Shown here piece by piece: positions 26,881-35,342 of a DNA stretch of 52,940 nt (its first letter is position 1; each line of letters begins with the position of its first letter). The stretch is from the NCBI RefSeq assembly GCF_000466685.1, contig NZ_ANNG01000029.1, positions 1-52,940 of the forward strand. The letters run 5' to 3'. Made by a program: the position numbers and the translations under genes. This stretch comes from Campylobacter concisus UNSWCS (GTDB lineage: Bacteria > Campylobacterota > Campylobacteria > Campylobacterales > Campylobacteraceae). The notes under the pieces are model-generated. The model was not told the DNA's origin and did no database searches. It worked only from the letters and a program-made list of their open reading frames with translations.

Positions 26881-27960
26881 ATGAGTAGAAAAATCAACTT
26901 TAGCGCAGGTCCAAGCGCGATACCGCTAGACGTTTTAGAGCACGCAAAGGCCGAATTTACCGACTACAGAGGCGAGGGCTACTCGATCATGGAGATCAGC
27001 CACAGAAGCAAGACCTTTGAGGAGATCCACTTTGGCGCGATGGAGAAGATAAGAAAGCTTTATGGCATCGGTGATGAGTATGAAATTTTATTTTTGCAAG
27101 GCGGCGCACACTTGCAATTTAGCATGATACCGATGAATTTATATCAAGGTGGCAGGGCTGAATATGCAAACACCGGCGTTTGGACAAACAAAGCGATCAA
27201 AGAGGCAAAAGTGCTTGGCGTAAATGTAGATGTCGTAGCAAGCAGCGAGGATGAAAATTTCTCTTACATCCCTGAGTTTAAATTTAGCGATGACGCCGAC
27301 TACGCCTACATCTGCTCAAACAACACAATTTACGGCACGCAGTATAAGGCTATGCCAAAGACCAAATCGCCCCTTGTTGTCGATGCTTCGAGTGATTTTT
27401 TCGCTAGACCGCTTGATTTTAGCAGTATCGGCTTGCTTTACGGCGGCGCTCAGAAAAATGCAGGCCCAAGCGGCGTGACTATCGTTATTTTAAGAAAAGA
27501 CCTAGTTGATCGCGTGAGTAGCCAAAACGTCCCTATGTTTTTGCGCTACAAAACGCACGTAGAGGCAAACTCGCTCTATAACACACCGCCAACTTTTGGA
27601 ATTTATCTTTTAAATTTAACCATGCAGCACCTGCTAGATCTTGGCGGACTTGCCGAGGTTGAGAAGATAAATGCCAAAAAAGCAAGCACGCTTTATAGCA
27701 TAATAGACAGCTCAAATGGCTTTTACGTGGGTCACGCTAAAAAATCAAGCAGGTCAGACATGAACGTGAGCTTTACCATACCAAAAGATCATGCGCTTGA
27801 GCCAGTTTTCGTAGAAGAAGCACTAAAAGAGGGCATGCTAGGGCTAAAAGGTCACAGACATCTTGGTGGCATAAGAGCCTCTATCTACAACGCCGTTAGC
27901 CAAAGCGACGTTGATAAACTTGGCGAGTTCATGAGAGAATTTGCCAGAAAGCACGGCTGA
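26881..27960 (+). CDS. serC: Phosphoserine aminotransferase
   Basis: PLP enzyme of serine synthesis, 3-phosphohydroxypyruvate to phosphoserine. 359 residues: [34 protein letters not shown], the PLP lysine in [11 protein letters not shown] (Lys192) and the C-terminal [25 protein letters not shown] box precedes the ATG. Its stop shares a base with the next gene. Confidence 0.97.
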   Translation: MSRKINFSAGPSAIPLDVLEHAKAEFTDYRGEGYSIMEISHRSKTFEEIHFGAMEKIRKLYGIGDEYEILFLQGGAHLQFSMIPMNLYQGGRAEYANTGVWTNKAIKEAKVLGVNVDVVASSEDENFSYIPEFKFSDDADYAYICSNNTIYGTQYKAMPKTKSPLVVDASSDFFARPLDFSSIGLLYGGAQKNAGPSGVTIVILRKDLVDRVSSQNVPMFLRYKTHVEANSLYNTPPTFGIYLLNLTMQHLLDLGGLAEVEKINAKKASTLYSIIDSSNGFYVGHAKKSSRSDMNVSFTIPKDHALEPVFVEEALKEGMLGLKGHRHLGGIRASIYNAVSQSDVDKLGEFMREFARKHG

Positions 27961-29420
27961 TGAACAAGGCAAAAAAAGCTTACGACGAAATTCCTTATTT
28001 CTCAGCTGCATTTAGCGACTGCTCACCAGTTAGGATAGAGGCGGTTGCTAAATTTCTAGGTTTAAAGGCGGCAAATTTAAAAGATGCCAGAGTGCTGGAG
28101 CTTGGCTCATCATACGGTGGCAATATCTTGCCATTTGCAGCTTCGCACAAAGAGGCAAAGGTCGTTGGCATCGACATCTCAAGCCACCAAGTAGAAGAGG
28201 GCAACAAGATAGCAAAGAAGATGAATTTAGAAAATTTCACCCTTCTTGAGCGTGACTTTTTGCACATGAATGAGCACGATATAAAAGAGCTTGGCGAGTT
28301 TGACTACATCATCGCTCACGGCGTTTATAGCTGGGTGAGCCCAAACGTAAGAGACGCGCTACTTGCAACGATAAAGGCGCTACTTAGCAAAGATGGCATC
28401 GCCTACGTCTCCTATAATACCTACCCGGGTTGGAAGAGCCTTGATATCTTAAGAGACTTCATGCTCTTTGCAAGCGCTGGCAAGGAGAGCAAAGAGGCGC
28501 TTTCTCACATAAAAGATGAGTTAAATTTCTTGCAGGATTATCTGAAATTTAGCCTGCAAAACCAAAGCGACGTCGTCTATAAAGACAGCATGAAGCTACT
28601 TTTAACGCAGCTAAATTTCTTACAAGGCATCATCGCAAAGGGGAGTGATTATTACATTTTGCACGACTTTTTGGAGGCTAGTAACGAGCCAACTTACTTT
28701 CATAAATTTGCTAAACACATCGACAAACACGGACTTTGCTACGTTATAGACGCCTCACTAAATGACATCTTTGCAAGCTCGACTGGGATATATCGCTTTG
28801 ACGCGCACATCGAGCAAAGCTACAACACTCGCATCAAAAAAGAGCAGCTAAACGACTTTTTGTTTAATAGATCTTTTAGAAAGAGCCTCATCGCGCACAA
28901 AGAAAGACTTGGTGGCGCTGAGGACTTTGACGCGGTGCTTGGAGAGAGCGAGCTTGATAGGATTTATTTTGCATATTTTAGTGAGCAGCCAAGGACAAAA
29001 ACGCAAGAAATTTTAAGCAAAGCCTATCCGCAAAGTCTAAATTTAAGCGAAGTAAAGGCCGCACTTGGTGAGAGCGAGGGCGAAGCCTTTATGGGGCTAC
29101 TTGAAATTTTAAACGATCAAAACACCAAAATTTCATTTTCAAATCTTGCTGCACTTGCTTATGAGCCTAAAAAAACTAGGCTAAAGCCTAGAGCTGCGGC
29201 GTATCTTGGGTATTTTTTGGAGGCTAGCTCGCCAGTCATATCTTTGGCAAATGAGCTAAATGGCAAGCTTAGTTTAAGCGTTGAAGAGATCAAAGCTGCA
29301 TTGAAATTTGACGGCAAGGCTAGCCTTAAAGAGATCGCAAAGGGCGTAAATTTAAGCGAAGATGAGCTAAAAGAGCTTGCTTTTAAACTAAGTGAAGCTT
29401 ACTTTTTTGAAGAAATTTAA
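27960..29420 (+). CDS. SAM-dependent methyltransferase with methyltransferase regulatory domain
   Basis: 486 residues. The N-terminal class I methyltransferase domain (about 40-160) has the SAM loop LELGSSYGGNILPFA, VGIDISSHQVEEG and DYIIAHGVYSWVSP. A middle part at about 200-290 resembles the methyltransferase regulatory domain found beside such enzymes, and the C-terminal part (about 330-480) looks like a winged-helix or substrate-binding region. The substrate is unknown; a tie to serC is suggested only by the one-base overlap. A bidirectional-looking hairpin follows the stop. Confidence 0.8.
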   Translation: MNKAKKAYDEIPYFSAAFSDCSPVRIEAVAKFLGLKAANLKDARVLELGSSYGGNILPFAASHKEAKVVGIDISSHQVEEGNKIAKKMNLENFTLLERDFLHMNEHDIKELGEFDYIIAHGVYSWVSPNVRDALLATIKALLSKDGIAYVSYNTYPGWKSLDILRDFMLFASAGKESKEALSHIKDELNFLQDYLKFSLQNQSDVVYKDSMKLLLTQLNFLQGIIAKGSDYYILHDFLEASNEPTYFHKFAKHIDKHGLCYVIDASLNDIFASSTGIYRFDAHIEQSYNTRIKKEQLNDFLFNRSFRKSLIAHKERLGGAEDFDAVLGESELDRIYFAYFSEQPRTKTQEILSKAYPQSLNLSEVKAALGESEGEAFMGLLEILNDQNTKISFSNLAALAYEPKKTRLKPRAAAYLGYFLEASSPVISLANELNGKLSLSVEEIKAALKFDGKASLKEIAKGVNLSEDELKELAFKLSEAYFFEEI

Positions 29421-29421
29421 A

Positions 29422-29450
29422 AAGAGCGTGGCAAATTTAGCCATGCTCTT
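29422..29450. terminator. Hairpin terminator between convergent genes
   Basis: An 11-bp stem (29422-29432 with 29440-29450, one G-T wobble) with loop AAATTTA, just after the methyltransferase stop; it touches the stop codon of the convergent permease gene. A-rich before and after, so it may serve both strands. Confidence 0.7.
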
Positions 29451-30189
29451 ACTCAAAAAACATATCTTTTAATATCAAACATATCATCGCTATGTAAAAG
29501 ACCAAAAACCATTTTTTAAGTGTTTTTTTGTCGGTATGTTGCGTCTTTTTGGTGCCAAAGTATGCGCCTATTAGCGAGCCAAGTCCTAAAAATGTGCCCT
29601 CAGCGTATGAGATGTGACCATTTAGTGAGAGTGAGATGAAGCCAGCAATGGCTGCAAACATAACGAAAAACACGCCCATAGAAACGGCTTTTTTAAGCTC
29701 ATAACGTAAAAAGCCAACCAAAATAGGAGCGATAAAGACGCCTCCACCGATGCCGATGCTAATGGCAAAAACGCCAACAAAAACGCCAACTAAAAATAGC
29801 AAAAAGAGCGAATTATTCGCATTTGAGCCGTCGCTGTTTGGTGAAAAGTATAGTTTTATAAGCGAAAAGACAAATGTCGCAAGTAGCATAGACTCAAGTA
29901 AAAGCGCAGGCGCGTGCGACACGATGATGCCACTAAAGCTAGCTCCAACCAAGCCTCCAAGCCCCAAAAAGACGCCGCGATTTAGCTTTAAAAGCCCAGC
30001 CTTGTAGTTTAGATACGAGCCAAATGTCGCGCTAAAGATCATCTGCATGACGCTTATGCCAATGGCTGTTTTCACGTCGTATCCAAAGGCGACCATGATA
30101 GGAACGACGACCGTGCCGCCACCGATGCCAAAAAACCCGGCGATGTAACCAACGCCGATACCGATTATAAATAGTTCTACAAAAAGCAT
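29449..30189 (-). CDS. TauE/SafE-family membrane permease
   Basis: Inner-membrane protein of 246 residues with about 8 hydrophobic helices in two similar halves: GYIAGFFGIGGGTVVVPIMV near the N-terminus and GVFAISIGIGGGVFIAPILV in the second half are the repeated family motif. Members export sulfite, sulfoacetate or related anions; the substrate here is not predictable. Start ATG; single-gene unit, convergent with the methyltransferase gene and divergent from trpE. Confidence 0.9.
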   Translation of the reverse strand: MLFVELFIIGIGVGYIAGFFGIGGGTVVVPIMVAFGYDVKTAIGISVMQMIFSATFGSYLNYKAGLLKLNRGVFLGLGGLVGASFSGIIVSHAPALLLESMLLATFVFSLIKLYFSPNSDGSNANNSLFLLFLVGVFVGVFAISIGIGGGVFIAPILVGFLRYELKKAVSMGVFFVMFAAIAGFISLSLNGHISYAEGTFLGLGSLIGAYFGTKKTQHTDKKTLKKWFLVFYIAMICLILKDMFFE

Positions 30190-30303
30190 TTTTTCTCCCT
30201 CGACTGGTGCAAATTTTAGCCAAGGGGCTCTTAAAAAAATAGTAAAAAAGGCGTAAATTTAAAAATTTAGCCAAAATTCTAAAAAGTAAAAGCGAAAATT
30301 TTT

Positions 30304-30309
30304 TATAAT
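30304..30309 (+). promoter_or_regulatory. -10 box for trpE
   Basis: TATAAT preceded by a run of Ts, 24 bases before the ATG; a AAAGGA box lies between. No leader peptide with tandem Trp codons or attenuator hairpin is seen in the short leader. Confidence 0.6.
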
Positions 30310-30333
30310 CAATAAAAATTTAAAAGGAAAAAT

Positions 30334-31605
30334 ATGCTTTTAGAACAACCACTTTTTTATTACGAAGCGATCAGAGAGAAATTTAAAAATAGCTACCTTG
30401 CTGAAGACAAGACGCAAACGATAATCGGCATCGACTGCGAATATATCGACGAAAAGGATATGGACTTTTACGGGCTTAGAAGCTACTTTGATACTAATCG
30501 TAACAGATCGCTAGCACCTTTTGCTGGACTTTTTGGCGTTTTTGCTTATGATGGCGTGAGATACTTTGAGTATATCGGCGAAGAGAAGGCTAAAAAGTAT
30601 GAGTTTCCAAAATTTATCTACGCCGATGCTAAAGCATATCTGCACTTTGATAAGATGAGTAAAATTTACACTTTTTATGGAGATAAAGAGAGGTATTATG
30701 ACTTTTTGCTAAATTTAAAGGCAGAGCATAAGGGCGAAAAAGAGTGTGAATTTAGCATAAAAACTGACCTTAGTAGCGAAAAGAAACACTTTGAAGATAT
30801 GGTTGAAGTGGCAAAAGAATACATAAGAAGCGGCGACGTCTTTCAGGTGGTGCTTGGTGAGCTACTTGAAATTTCAACGAATATGAGTAGCTTGGATTTT
30901 TACAAAAAGCTTGCCATAGCAAATCCTAGCCCATATATGTTTCATTTTCCTACGCCTTATGGCGATGTGGTTGGCTCTTCGCCTGAGCTTGTTTTTGAGA
31001 TGAAAAGTGAGCAAATTTTTGTAGCACCGATCGCTGGCACAAGACCAAGAGGCGGCGACGCAAACGCTGATGAGGCACTTGAAAATGAGCTACTAAGTGA
31101 CGAAAAGGAGCTGGCTGAACACAAGATGCTAATCGACCTTGCAAGAAATGACATCGGCAGGGTCTCAGAGCCAAAGAGCGTGGTCGTGAAAAATGCGATG
31201 CATATCCAGAAATTTGAAAAAGTGATGCACATTGTTAGCGACGTCTATGGCAAGTGCGCTAGGGAGCTTAATCTTTTTGACGTGCTAGCTAGCATCTTCC
31301 CAGCTGGCACGCTAAGCGGTGCGCCAAAGATCAGAGCGATGCAGATAATTAATGAGCTTGAAATTTTTGAGCGAAATATCTATGGTGGGGGTATTGGATT
31401 TTTGCATTTTAATGGCGACGCTCAGGTAGCGATCCTCATCCGCTCAGCCATCTTTGTGCCAGCTAAAAACGGCTTTAGCGACGTCTTTGTCGGAGCTGGA
31501 GCTGGCATAGTCTATGACTCAAAAAGCGAGAAAGAGTATGCTGAAATTTGCCACAAACGAGCCAGCGTGGTAAATGTCTTTAAAAACAGCGCAAAAGAGG
31601 TTTAG
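30334..31605 (+). CDS. trpE: Anthranilate synthase component I (chorismate-binding enzyme)
   Basis: Chorismate-using enzyme that makes anthranilate with ammonia from a glutaminase subunit. 423 residues: LFGVFAYDGVRYFEY in the N-terminal half, then the chorismate-binding core with YIRSGDVFQVVLGE, SPSPYMF-like NPSPYMFHF, PIAGTRPRG, the metal/acid block DLARNDIGRV, FPAGTLSGAPKIRAMQII and GGGIGFL. About 70-100 residues shorter than enteric TrpE. No trpG/trpD or other trp genes follow, so it stands alone; PabB is an alternative, but the overall form fits TrpE better. Confidence 0.82.
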   Translation: MLLEQPLFYYEAIREKFKNSYLAEDKTQTIIGIDCEYIDEKDMDFYGLRSYFDTNRNRSLAPFAGLFGVFAYDGVRYFEYIGEEKAKKYEFPKFIYADAKAYLHFDKMSKIYTFYGDKERYYDFLLNLKAEHKGEKECEFSIKTDLSSEKKHFEDMVEVAKEYIRSGDVFQVVLGELLEISTNMSSLDFYKKLAIANPSPYMFHFPTPYGDVVGSSPELVFEMKSEQIFVAPIAGTRPRGGDANADEALENELLSDEKELAEHKMLIDLARNDIGRVSEPKSVVVKNAMHIQKFEKVMHIVSDVYGKCARELNLFDVLASIFPAGTLSGAPKIRAMQIINELEIFERNIYGGGIGFLHFNGDAQVAILIRSAIFVPAKNGFSDVFVGAGAGIVYDSKSEKEYAEICHKRASVVNVFKNSAKEV

Positions 31606-31757
31606 ATTTAAGTTACACAAGTGAAAACTTTAAAAATAAAAGGATAAAATAGCTGAATAAGCGATGAAAAACATAAATTTTTCATTTCCGCAAGGAAAAT
31701 TTAGAAAAAATGAATTGTTTTTAGAGCTTAAATCTAAAAAATATAAAAGGACAGTAT

Positions 31758-32132
31758 ATGAAAAAAGTTTCATTATTAGCATTGAGTGGTATCGTTGCAC
31801 TATCATTACTCGGATGCGATGGAGGAACAGCACACAGCCTAAAAGAAGTATGTGAAAATCCAAAAAAACAATATGAAAACCTTGAAGCAGACGTATATTA
31901 TAAACTAATAGAATTCCCAATAGGACCGGGCGAAGATTCTCCAAAAGGAAACCATGTAAAATTCTTCGATGCAAATGGAAACGAACAATACTATATTCTA
32001 CAAAACCCAAGTGATCTAATGGGATATAGAATAAGATATGTCAAAAAAGAAGGTGAAATTTTTAAACTAAAAGGAGAAAATCCTAAATGTTATGGTAAAA
32101 GCGTCCATATAGGCTTAATACGAGAAGAATAA
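31758..32132 (+). CDS. Small predicted lipoprotein of unknown function
   Basis: 124 residues: N-terminal signal with lipobox LSLLGC (Cys20), then a mature part of 104 residues with two further Cys (CENPKKQY and PKCYGKS). No family recognised. A AAAGGA box lies upstream. Codon use is unusually A-rich (many ATA, CTA, GAA, AAA) compared with the neighbours, suggesting transfer. Upstream 31606-31757 holds no convincing gene; an in-frame ATG run at 31664 is not supported. Confidence 0.7.
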   Translation: MKKVSLLALSGIVALSLLGCDGGTAHSLKEVCENPKKQYENLEADVYYKLIEFPIGPGEDSPKGNHVKFFDANGNEQYYILQNPSDLMGYRIRYVKKEGEIFKLKGENPKCYGKSVHIGLIREE

Positions 32133-32147
32133 AAAAATTAATAATAG

Positions 32148-32175
32148 TATCTTACTACTCGCCTGATAGTAAGAT
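32148..32175 (+). terminator. Hairpin after lipoprotein gene
   Basis: A 10-bp perfect stem (32148-32157 with 32166-32175) with an 8-base loop, 15 bases after the stop. No T-tract, so its terminator role is tentative. Confidence 0.5.
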
Positions 32176-32193
32176 ATTATAAAAGGGTAGCTA

Positions 32194-32301
32194 ATGCCAG
32201 GACAAAATTTAATCCTAGCTATAACGATTTTTGTTTTTATGTGTGCATGCTTTATGGCATACAAGGATCATAAAAAGAATTTGCAAAAGAAAGATAGATA
32301 A
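32194..32301 (+). CDS. Predicted 35-residue single-span membrane peptide
   Basis: ATG-started frame of 35 codons ending TAA. The peptide begins MPGQNLILAITIFVFMCACF, a hydrophobic span of about 17 residues, and ends in a Lys-rich tail (KDHKKNLQKKDR), the layout of a small inner-membrane protein with the tail in the cytoplasm. An AAAAGGG box lies 8 bases upstream. A damaged second copy of the first 50 bases follows at 32373. No family recognised; could be chance, but ribosome site, hydrophobic pattern and duplication together argue for a real gene or recent remnant. Confidence 0.5.
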   Translation: MPGQNLILAITIFVFMCACFMAYKDHKKNLQKKDR

Positions 32302-32372
32302 AATTTATTAAATTTAAAAGGTAGTAAATTGACATGCAAGAGTAAATTTGTGTTGTTTGGCTTTAAAAAGAA

Positions 32373-32420
32373 TAACTAATGCCAAGATAAATTTATCCTA
32401 TCTAACGACCCTAGTTTTTA
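32373..32420 (+). repeat. Degenerate copy of the start of the 35-residue peptide gene
   Basis: Aligns with 32188-32241: both read CTAATGCCA, then ATCCTA, CTA-ACGA and end in GTTTTTA. This copy has TAA as its fourth codon, so it is not translated. It stops where the psd remnant begins. Confidence 0.55.
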
Positions 32421-32654
32421 AATGTTGGCAAGATGAAATTTAGCTTTGATGAGCGTATTCAGACAAATGCGATGGCAAATTTCACGCAAATTTATGAGTA
32501 TGAAAATTTGCACATCAAAAAGGGTGAGCGTCTTGGAAATTTCGAGCTTGGCTCAACCATCGTCATACTTAGCGAAAAAGATGCGATCGAGTACAACCTC
32601 TTTGAAAACAAAGAACTAAAATTTGCTGAAGCGATCGGCAGGATCAGAAATTAA
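32415..32654 (+). pseudogene. psd: Remnant of phosphatidylserine decarboxylase, C-terminal end only
   Basis: Full Psd is about 260-290 residues; only about the last 79 remain. The frame from 32415 reads LNVGKMKF and IQTNAMANFTQIYEYENL, then KKGERLGNFELGSTIVIL, which contains the LGST autocleavage motif where the proenzyme cuts itself between Gly and Ser to form the pyruvoyl group, and ends near FAEAIGRI. A stop (TAG, 32412) lies directly upstream and nothing upstream resembles the rest. A start ATG at 32433 would give 73 residues, too short to act. Family recognition is by motif. Confidence 0.82.
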
Positions 32655-32810
32655 GGCTAAGTTTTTTGTAACGATTACTTTAGATTAAAATAGTTGAGCT
32701 AATAAATTCTCATCTTATAAAATAAGCATTACAAATATATAGCCGCTCTATGCTTATATACTGATAGGATCTTTTTTAATCTTTCTTAAAAACTCTCTAA
32801 AGTCTTCCTT
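32655..32810. other. AT-rich spacer without gene
   Basis: 156 bases between the psd remnant and the convergent minus-strand gene; no frame, no strong hairpin with T-run seen. Confidence 0.5.
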
Positions 32811-35342
32811 TTATTTTATTGTATTTTTTATCTCCTCTAAAGTGTTGGTTGAGTTATTCTTTGCTGTTTTATTTTCATCTTCTTGGCTTGCATTTTCTTT
32901 GTTTGGCTTTAAATCTATTTCAAATTTTGATAAAACTCGCTTTAACTCATTTTTACTAAATGGTTTTTTGATCATCTCATCAAATGGCGACACGAGCTCT
33001 CTTTCGGAGATGTTTTTGGTGTTTGAAGTCATTGCGATTAATATCTGTTTTTCATCCCGTAACGATCTTAATTCTTTTACATATTTTGATGCATTGTTTT
33101 CAAAAAATGATGCATCTATGAAAATAGCATCAAAGTGATTTATGAGTAATGCCTGTTTAAGCTCTTTTTTGTTACCTATACACACTACTTCACAATCAAA
33201 ATAGTTAAAAATATGCTTTATCATCTCGATACTAAGTGGATTTTCATCACATAGTAAGAAAGTTGTATCTTTCTCATACAAACTTGCACCTTGATATTTT
33301 TGCGTGTAGATGAGTCTTGCGATATTGAGCGGAGTTAGCGGCTCTTTCAAAGAGACAACGTTTTCTATGCTTGCTTTTTTATTAATAGTCTGTCTTGTAA
33401 AGACTATATCGCAACTCTTTGCTTGATTTGAATGATATGAGATAATATTTTTAAATTCAAGTCTCATGCTCTCTAAGGTTCTCTCAAAAAAATCATTATA
33501 TTTTGTATTGATATCTGGTATATATCCTATCTTTAACTTGACATCGATATCAAAGTTCTGTAGTTTTTTGATATTTTTTAGGTTTATTGTAAAGTTAAAT
33601 TCATTGCCAGTTCCGCCAAGAGTGCTTATATCAAGAGGTGTGTTTAAAAGAGATAGATAAAAGCGTGCCATTCTTAGATAAAACTCGCTATCTTCATCAA
33701 TTATCTCATTTTTATCGTCTAGTTGCAGGGCATCGATCTGTTCGCTAGAAAAGCACATTTGATTTATGGTTATTTTAAAATTGACGCTAGTAATTCCACT
33801 TGTCGCAGCATAATTACTAGCGTTTCGTATCTCAACTGATAAATTTGCAAATCTATCACACTTTGCTATGATGGCTAGCATGATCATATTAAAGATAACG
33901 CTTATCTTCTCGCTATCGCCCTCTAGCTCGTCGCTAATGTTTGCATCAAGATAGGTTAAGAAAATTAGCTTTTTCTCTTGCGCAAAAGGTATCTGCGCTT
34001 CAAGTATGTTTGAAAACAAAATTTGTGGATTAAATGGCTTTAAATTTAGTCCAACTTCGCCATTTCTGCTATCAAGCAAGCCTTTTATATTGCTGTAATT
34101 TAGCGCGATTATTTGGCTATTTTTTTCTAAATTTTCAAAAAGAAGCTCATTTTTTACCACATTTTCATCTTTTTTTAGGGTAGCGACCGAGCTAAAGATC
34201 TGCTCTTTTGCTTGATAAAATTTCTTACTTAGCCTAACAAGCAGTCTATCTTTTATAGCTGCAAAGCTTTTTTCTTGCTCATATTTTTGAAGTAGCTCTT
34301 TATATAGCGCGATGAAGTTTTCTATTAATTTTTGTGGATTTCTATCCCCCCTTTTTAAAACCTCATCTCTTACAAGCTTCATTTTTTGGTTTAAATTTTC
34401 TAGATCTTTTAGCCAGATGTATGTTTTATAGCCAGCGTAAAAGAGCCAAAATGAAAGAAAAAACATCAAAAATGCTAGGCTAAGCACCTTTATCCTAAAA
34501 TTGTCATTTTGCCTCTTTAGCCCGTCGCTTAAGAGATTTGCTATCTTGCCAAAAAGATCAGCTCTTTTGTTTTCAAAATTATTTATCTGCAAGATCTCAT
34601 CACGTGTTAGCTCATTGTTTAGTTTTAGCTTAAAGCGGATCTCGTCATAGCCCTGAGAGATCTCTATATTGTCAAGCCTTTCTATATCTCTTATTATGCT
34701 ATCTTTTATATCGCCACTTGGGAGTAAATTTGCATTTATATCGTTGTATTTAAGGCCATTTAGAGTTTGTTTTAACGAACCTTCAGTAATTTTTTCTTTA
34801 CCCATAAGCACAGCTAAGATGTGCTCTTTTGCGGTATTTACATTTTGAAGTAGCTCATAGGTTCTGATTAAAGAGAGTATATAGCGCTTGATATCAATAT
34901 CTAAAGCAACATCTTTAAACACTACTTGCCCACTTGTTGCCGCAGAATTTGCCAGTTCAACGAAGCTATAAAACGAGAGGTTAAAGCTCTCCCAGCTTGC
35001 ATTTGCGTTTTTTAAAACTTCATTTAGCCTATCTCTCATCCTTGTATCATCTGAAGTGTTGGAGAGACTATTTAAAAATATTTTTACAGCTAGATTTTTA
35101 GCAGCATTTGCTTTTCTTAGTGTTATTTCGTCTTGTGGTGACCTAGTCTGACTATATTTTTCGTAGGCTTTTCTCTCTGAGATAATAGAAGCTGCAGCGC
35201 TTCTTACTAAACTTTCTCTTTTTACCTCGCTATTTATGCCATAAGAGATCCTAAAATTATCAAAGTAGAGCGCGCCACTATAAAAGCAAGCCATAGCCGC
35301 CAAAAATATCGGCAAAAGAACTAAAAATTTACTAACCCTCAT
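32811..35342 (-). CDS. Membrane-bound degenerate sensor kinase with C-terminal receiver domain
   Basis: 843 residues from ATG at 35342 (a TTG two codons upstream is possible). An N-terminal membrane helix at about 5-28, a periplasmic or helical sensor part to about 285, a second helix near 285-305, a coiled coil to about 390, then a region shaped like a kinase core (LEGDSEKISVIFNMIMLAII resembles an N box) but with no clear H-box His and no clean G boxes. Residues about 690-815 form a receiver with acidic pair LLCDEN, phospho-acceptor Asp in AIFIDASFF and Lys in MIKKPF. It may therefore receive but not make phosphate. Overlaps its upstream partner by 11 bases. Signal unknown. Confidence 0.7.
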   Translation of the reverse strand: MRVSKFLVLLPIFLAAMACFYSGALYFDNFRISYGINSEVKRESLVRSAAASIISERKAYEKYSQTRSPQDEITLRKANAAKNLAVKIFLNSLSNTSDDTRMRDRLNEVLKNANASWESFNLSFYSFVELANSAATSGQVVFKDVALDIDIKRYILSLIRTYELLQNVNTAKEHILAVLMGKEKITEGSLKQTLNGLKYNDINANLLPSGDIKDSIIRDIERLDNIEISQGYDEIRFKLKLNNELTRDEILQINNFENKRADLFGKIANLLSDGLKRQNDNFRIKVLSLAFLMFFLSFWLFYAGYKTYIWLKDLENLNQKMKLVRDEVLKRGDRNPQKLIENFIALYKELLQKYEQEKSFAAIKDRLLVRLSKKFYQAKEQIFSSVATLKKDENVVKNELLFENLEKNSQIIALNYSNIKGLLDSRNGEVGLNLKPFNPQILFSNILEAQIPFAQEKKLIFLTYLDANISDELEGDSEKISVIFNMIMLAIIAKCDRFANLSVEIRNASNYAATSGITSVNFKITINQMCFSSEQIDALQLDDKNEIIDEDSEFYLRMARFYLSLLNTPLDISTLGGTGNEFNFTINLKNIKKLQNFDIDVKLKIGYIPDINTKYNDFFERTLESMRLEFKNIISYHSNQAKSCDIVFTRQTINKKASIENVVSLKEPLTPLNIARLIYTQKYQGASLYEKDTTFLLCDENPLSIEMIKHIFNYFDCEVVCIGNKKELKQALLINHFDAIFIDASFFENNASKYVKELRSLRDEKQILIAMTSNTKNISERELVSPFDEMIKKPFSKNELKRVLSKFEIDLKPNKENASQEDENKTAKNNSTNTLEEIKNTIK

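Noticed and set aside
31664-31855. A 63-codon frame starting MKNINFSFPQGK before the lipoprotein gene
   Set aside because: It runs into the lipoprotein gene in another frame and has no family match I know; the lipoprotein has the better ribosome site. It could be a remnant, but I cannot support it.
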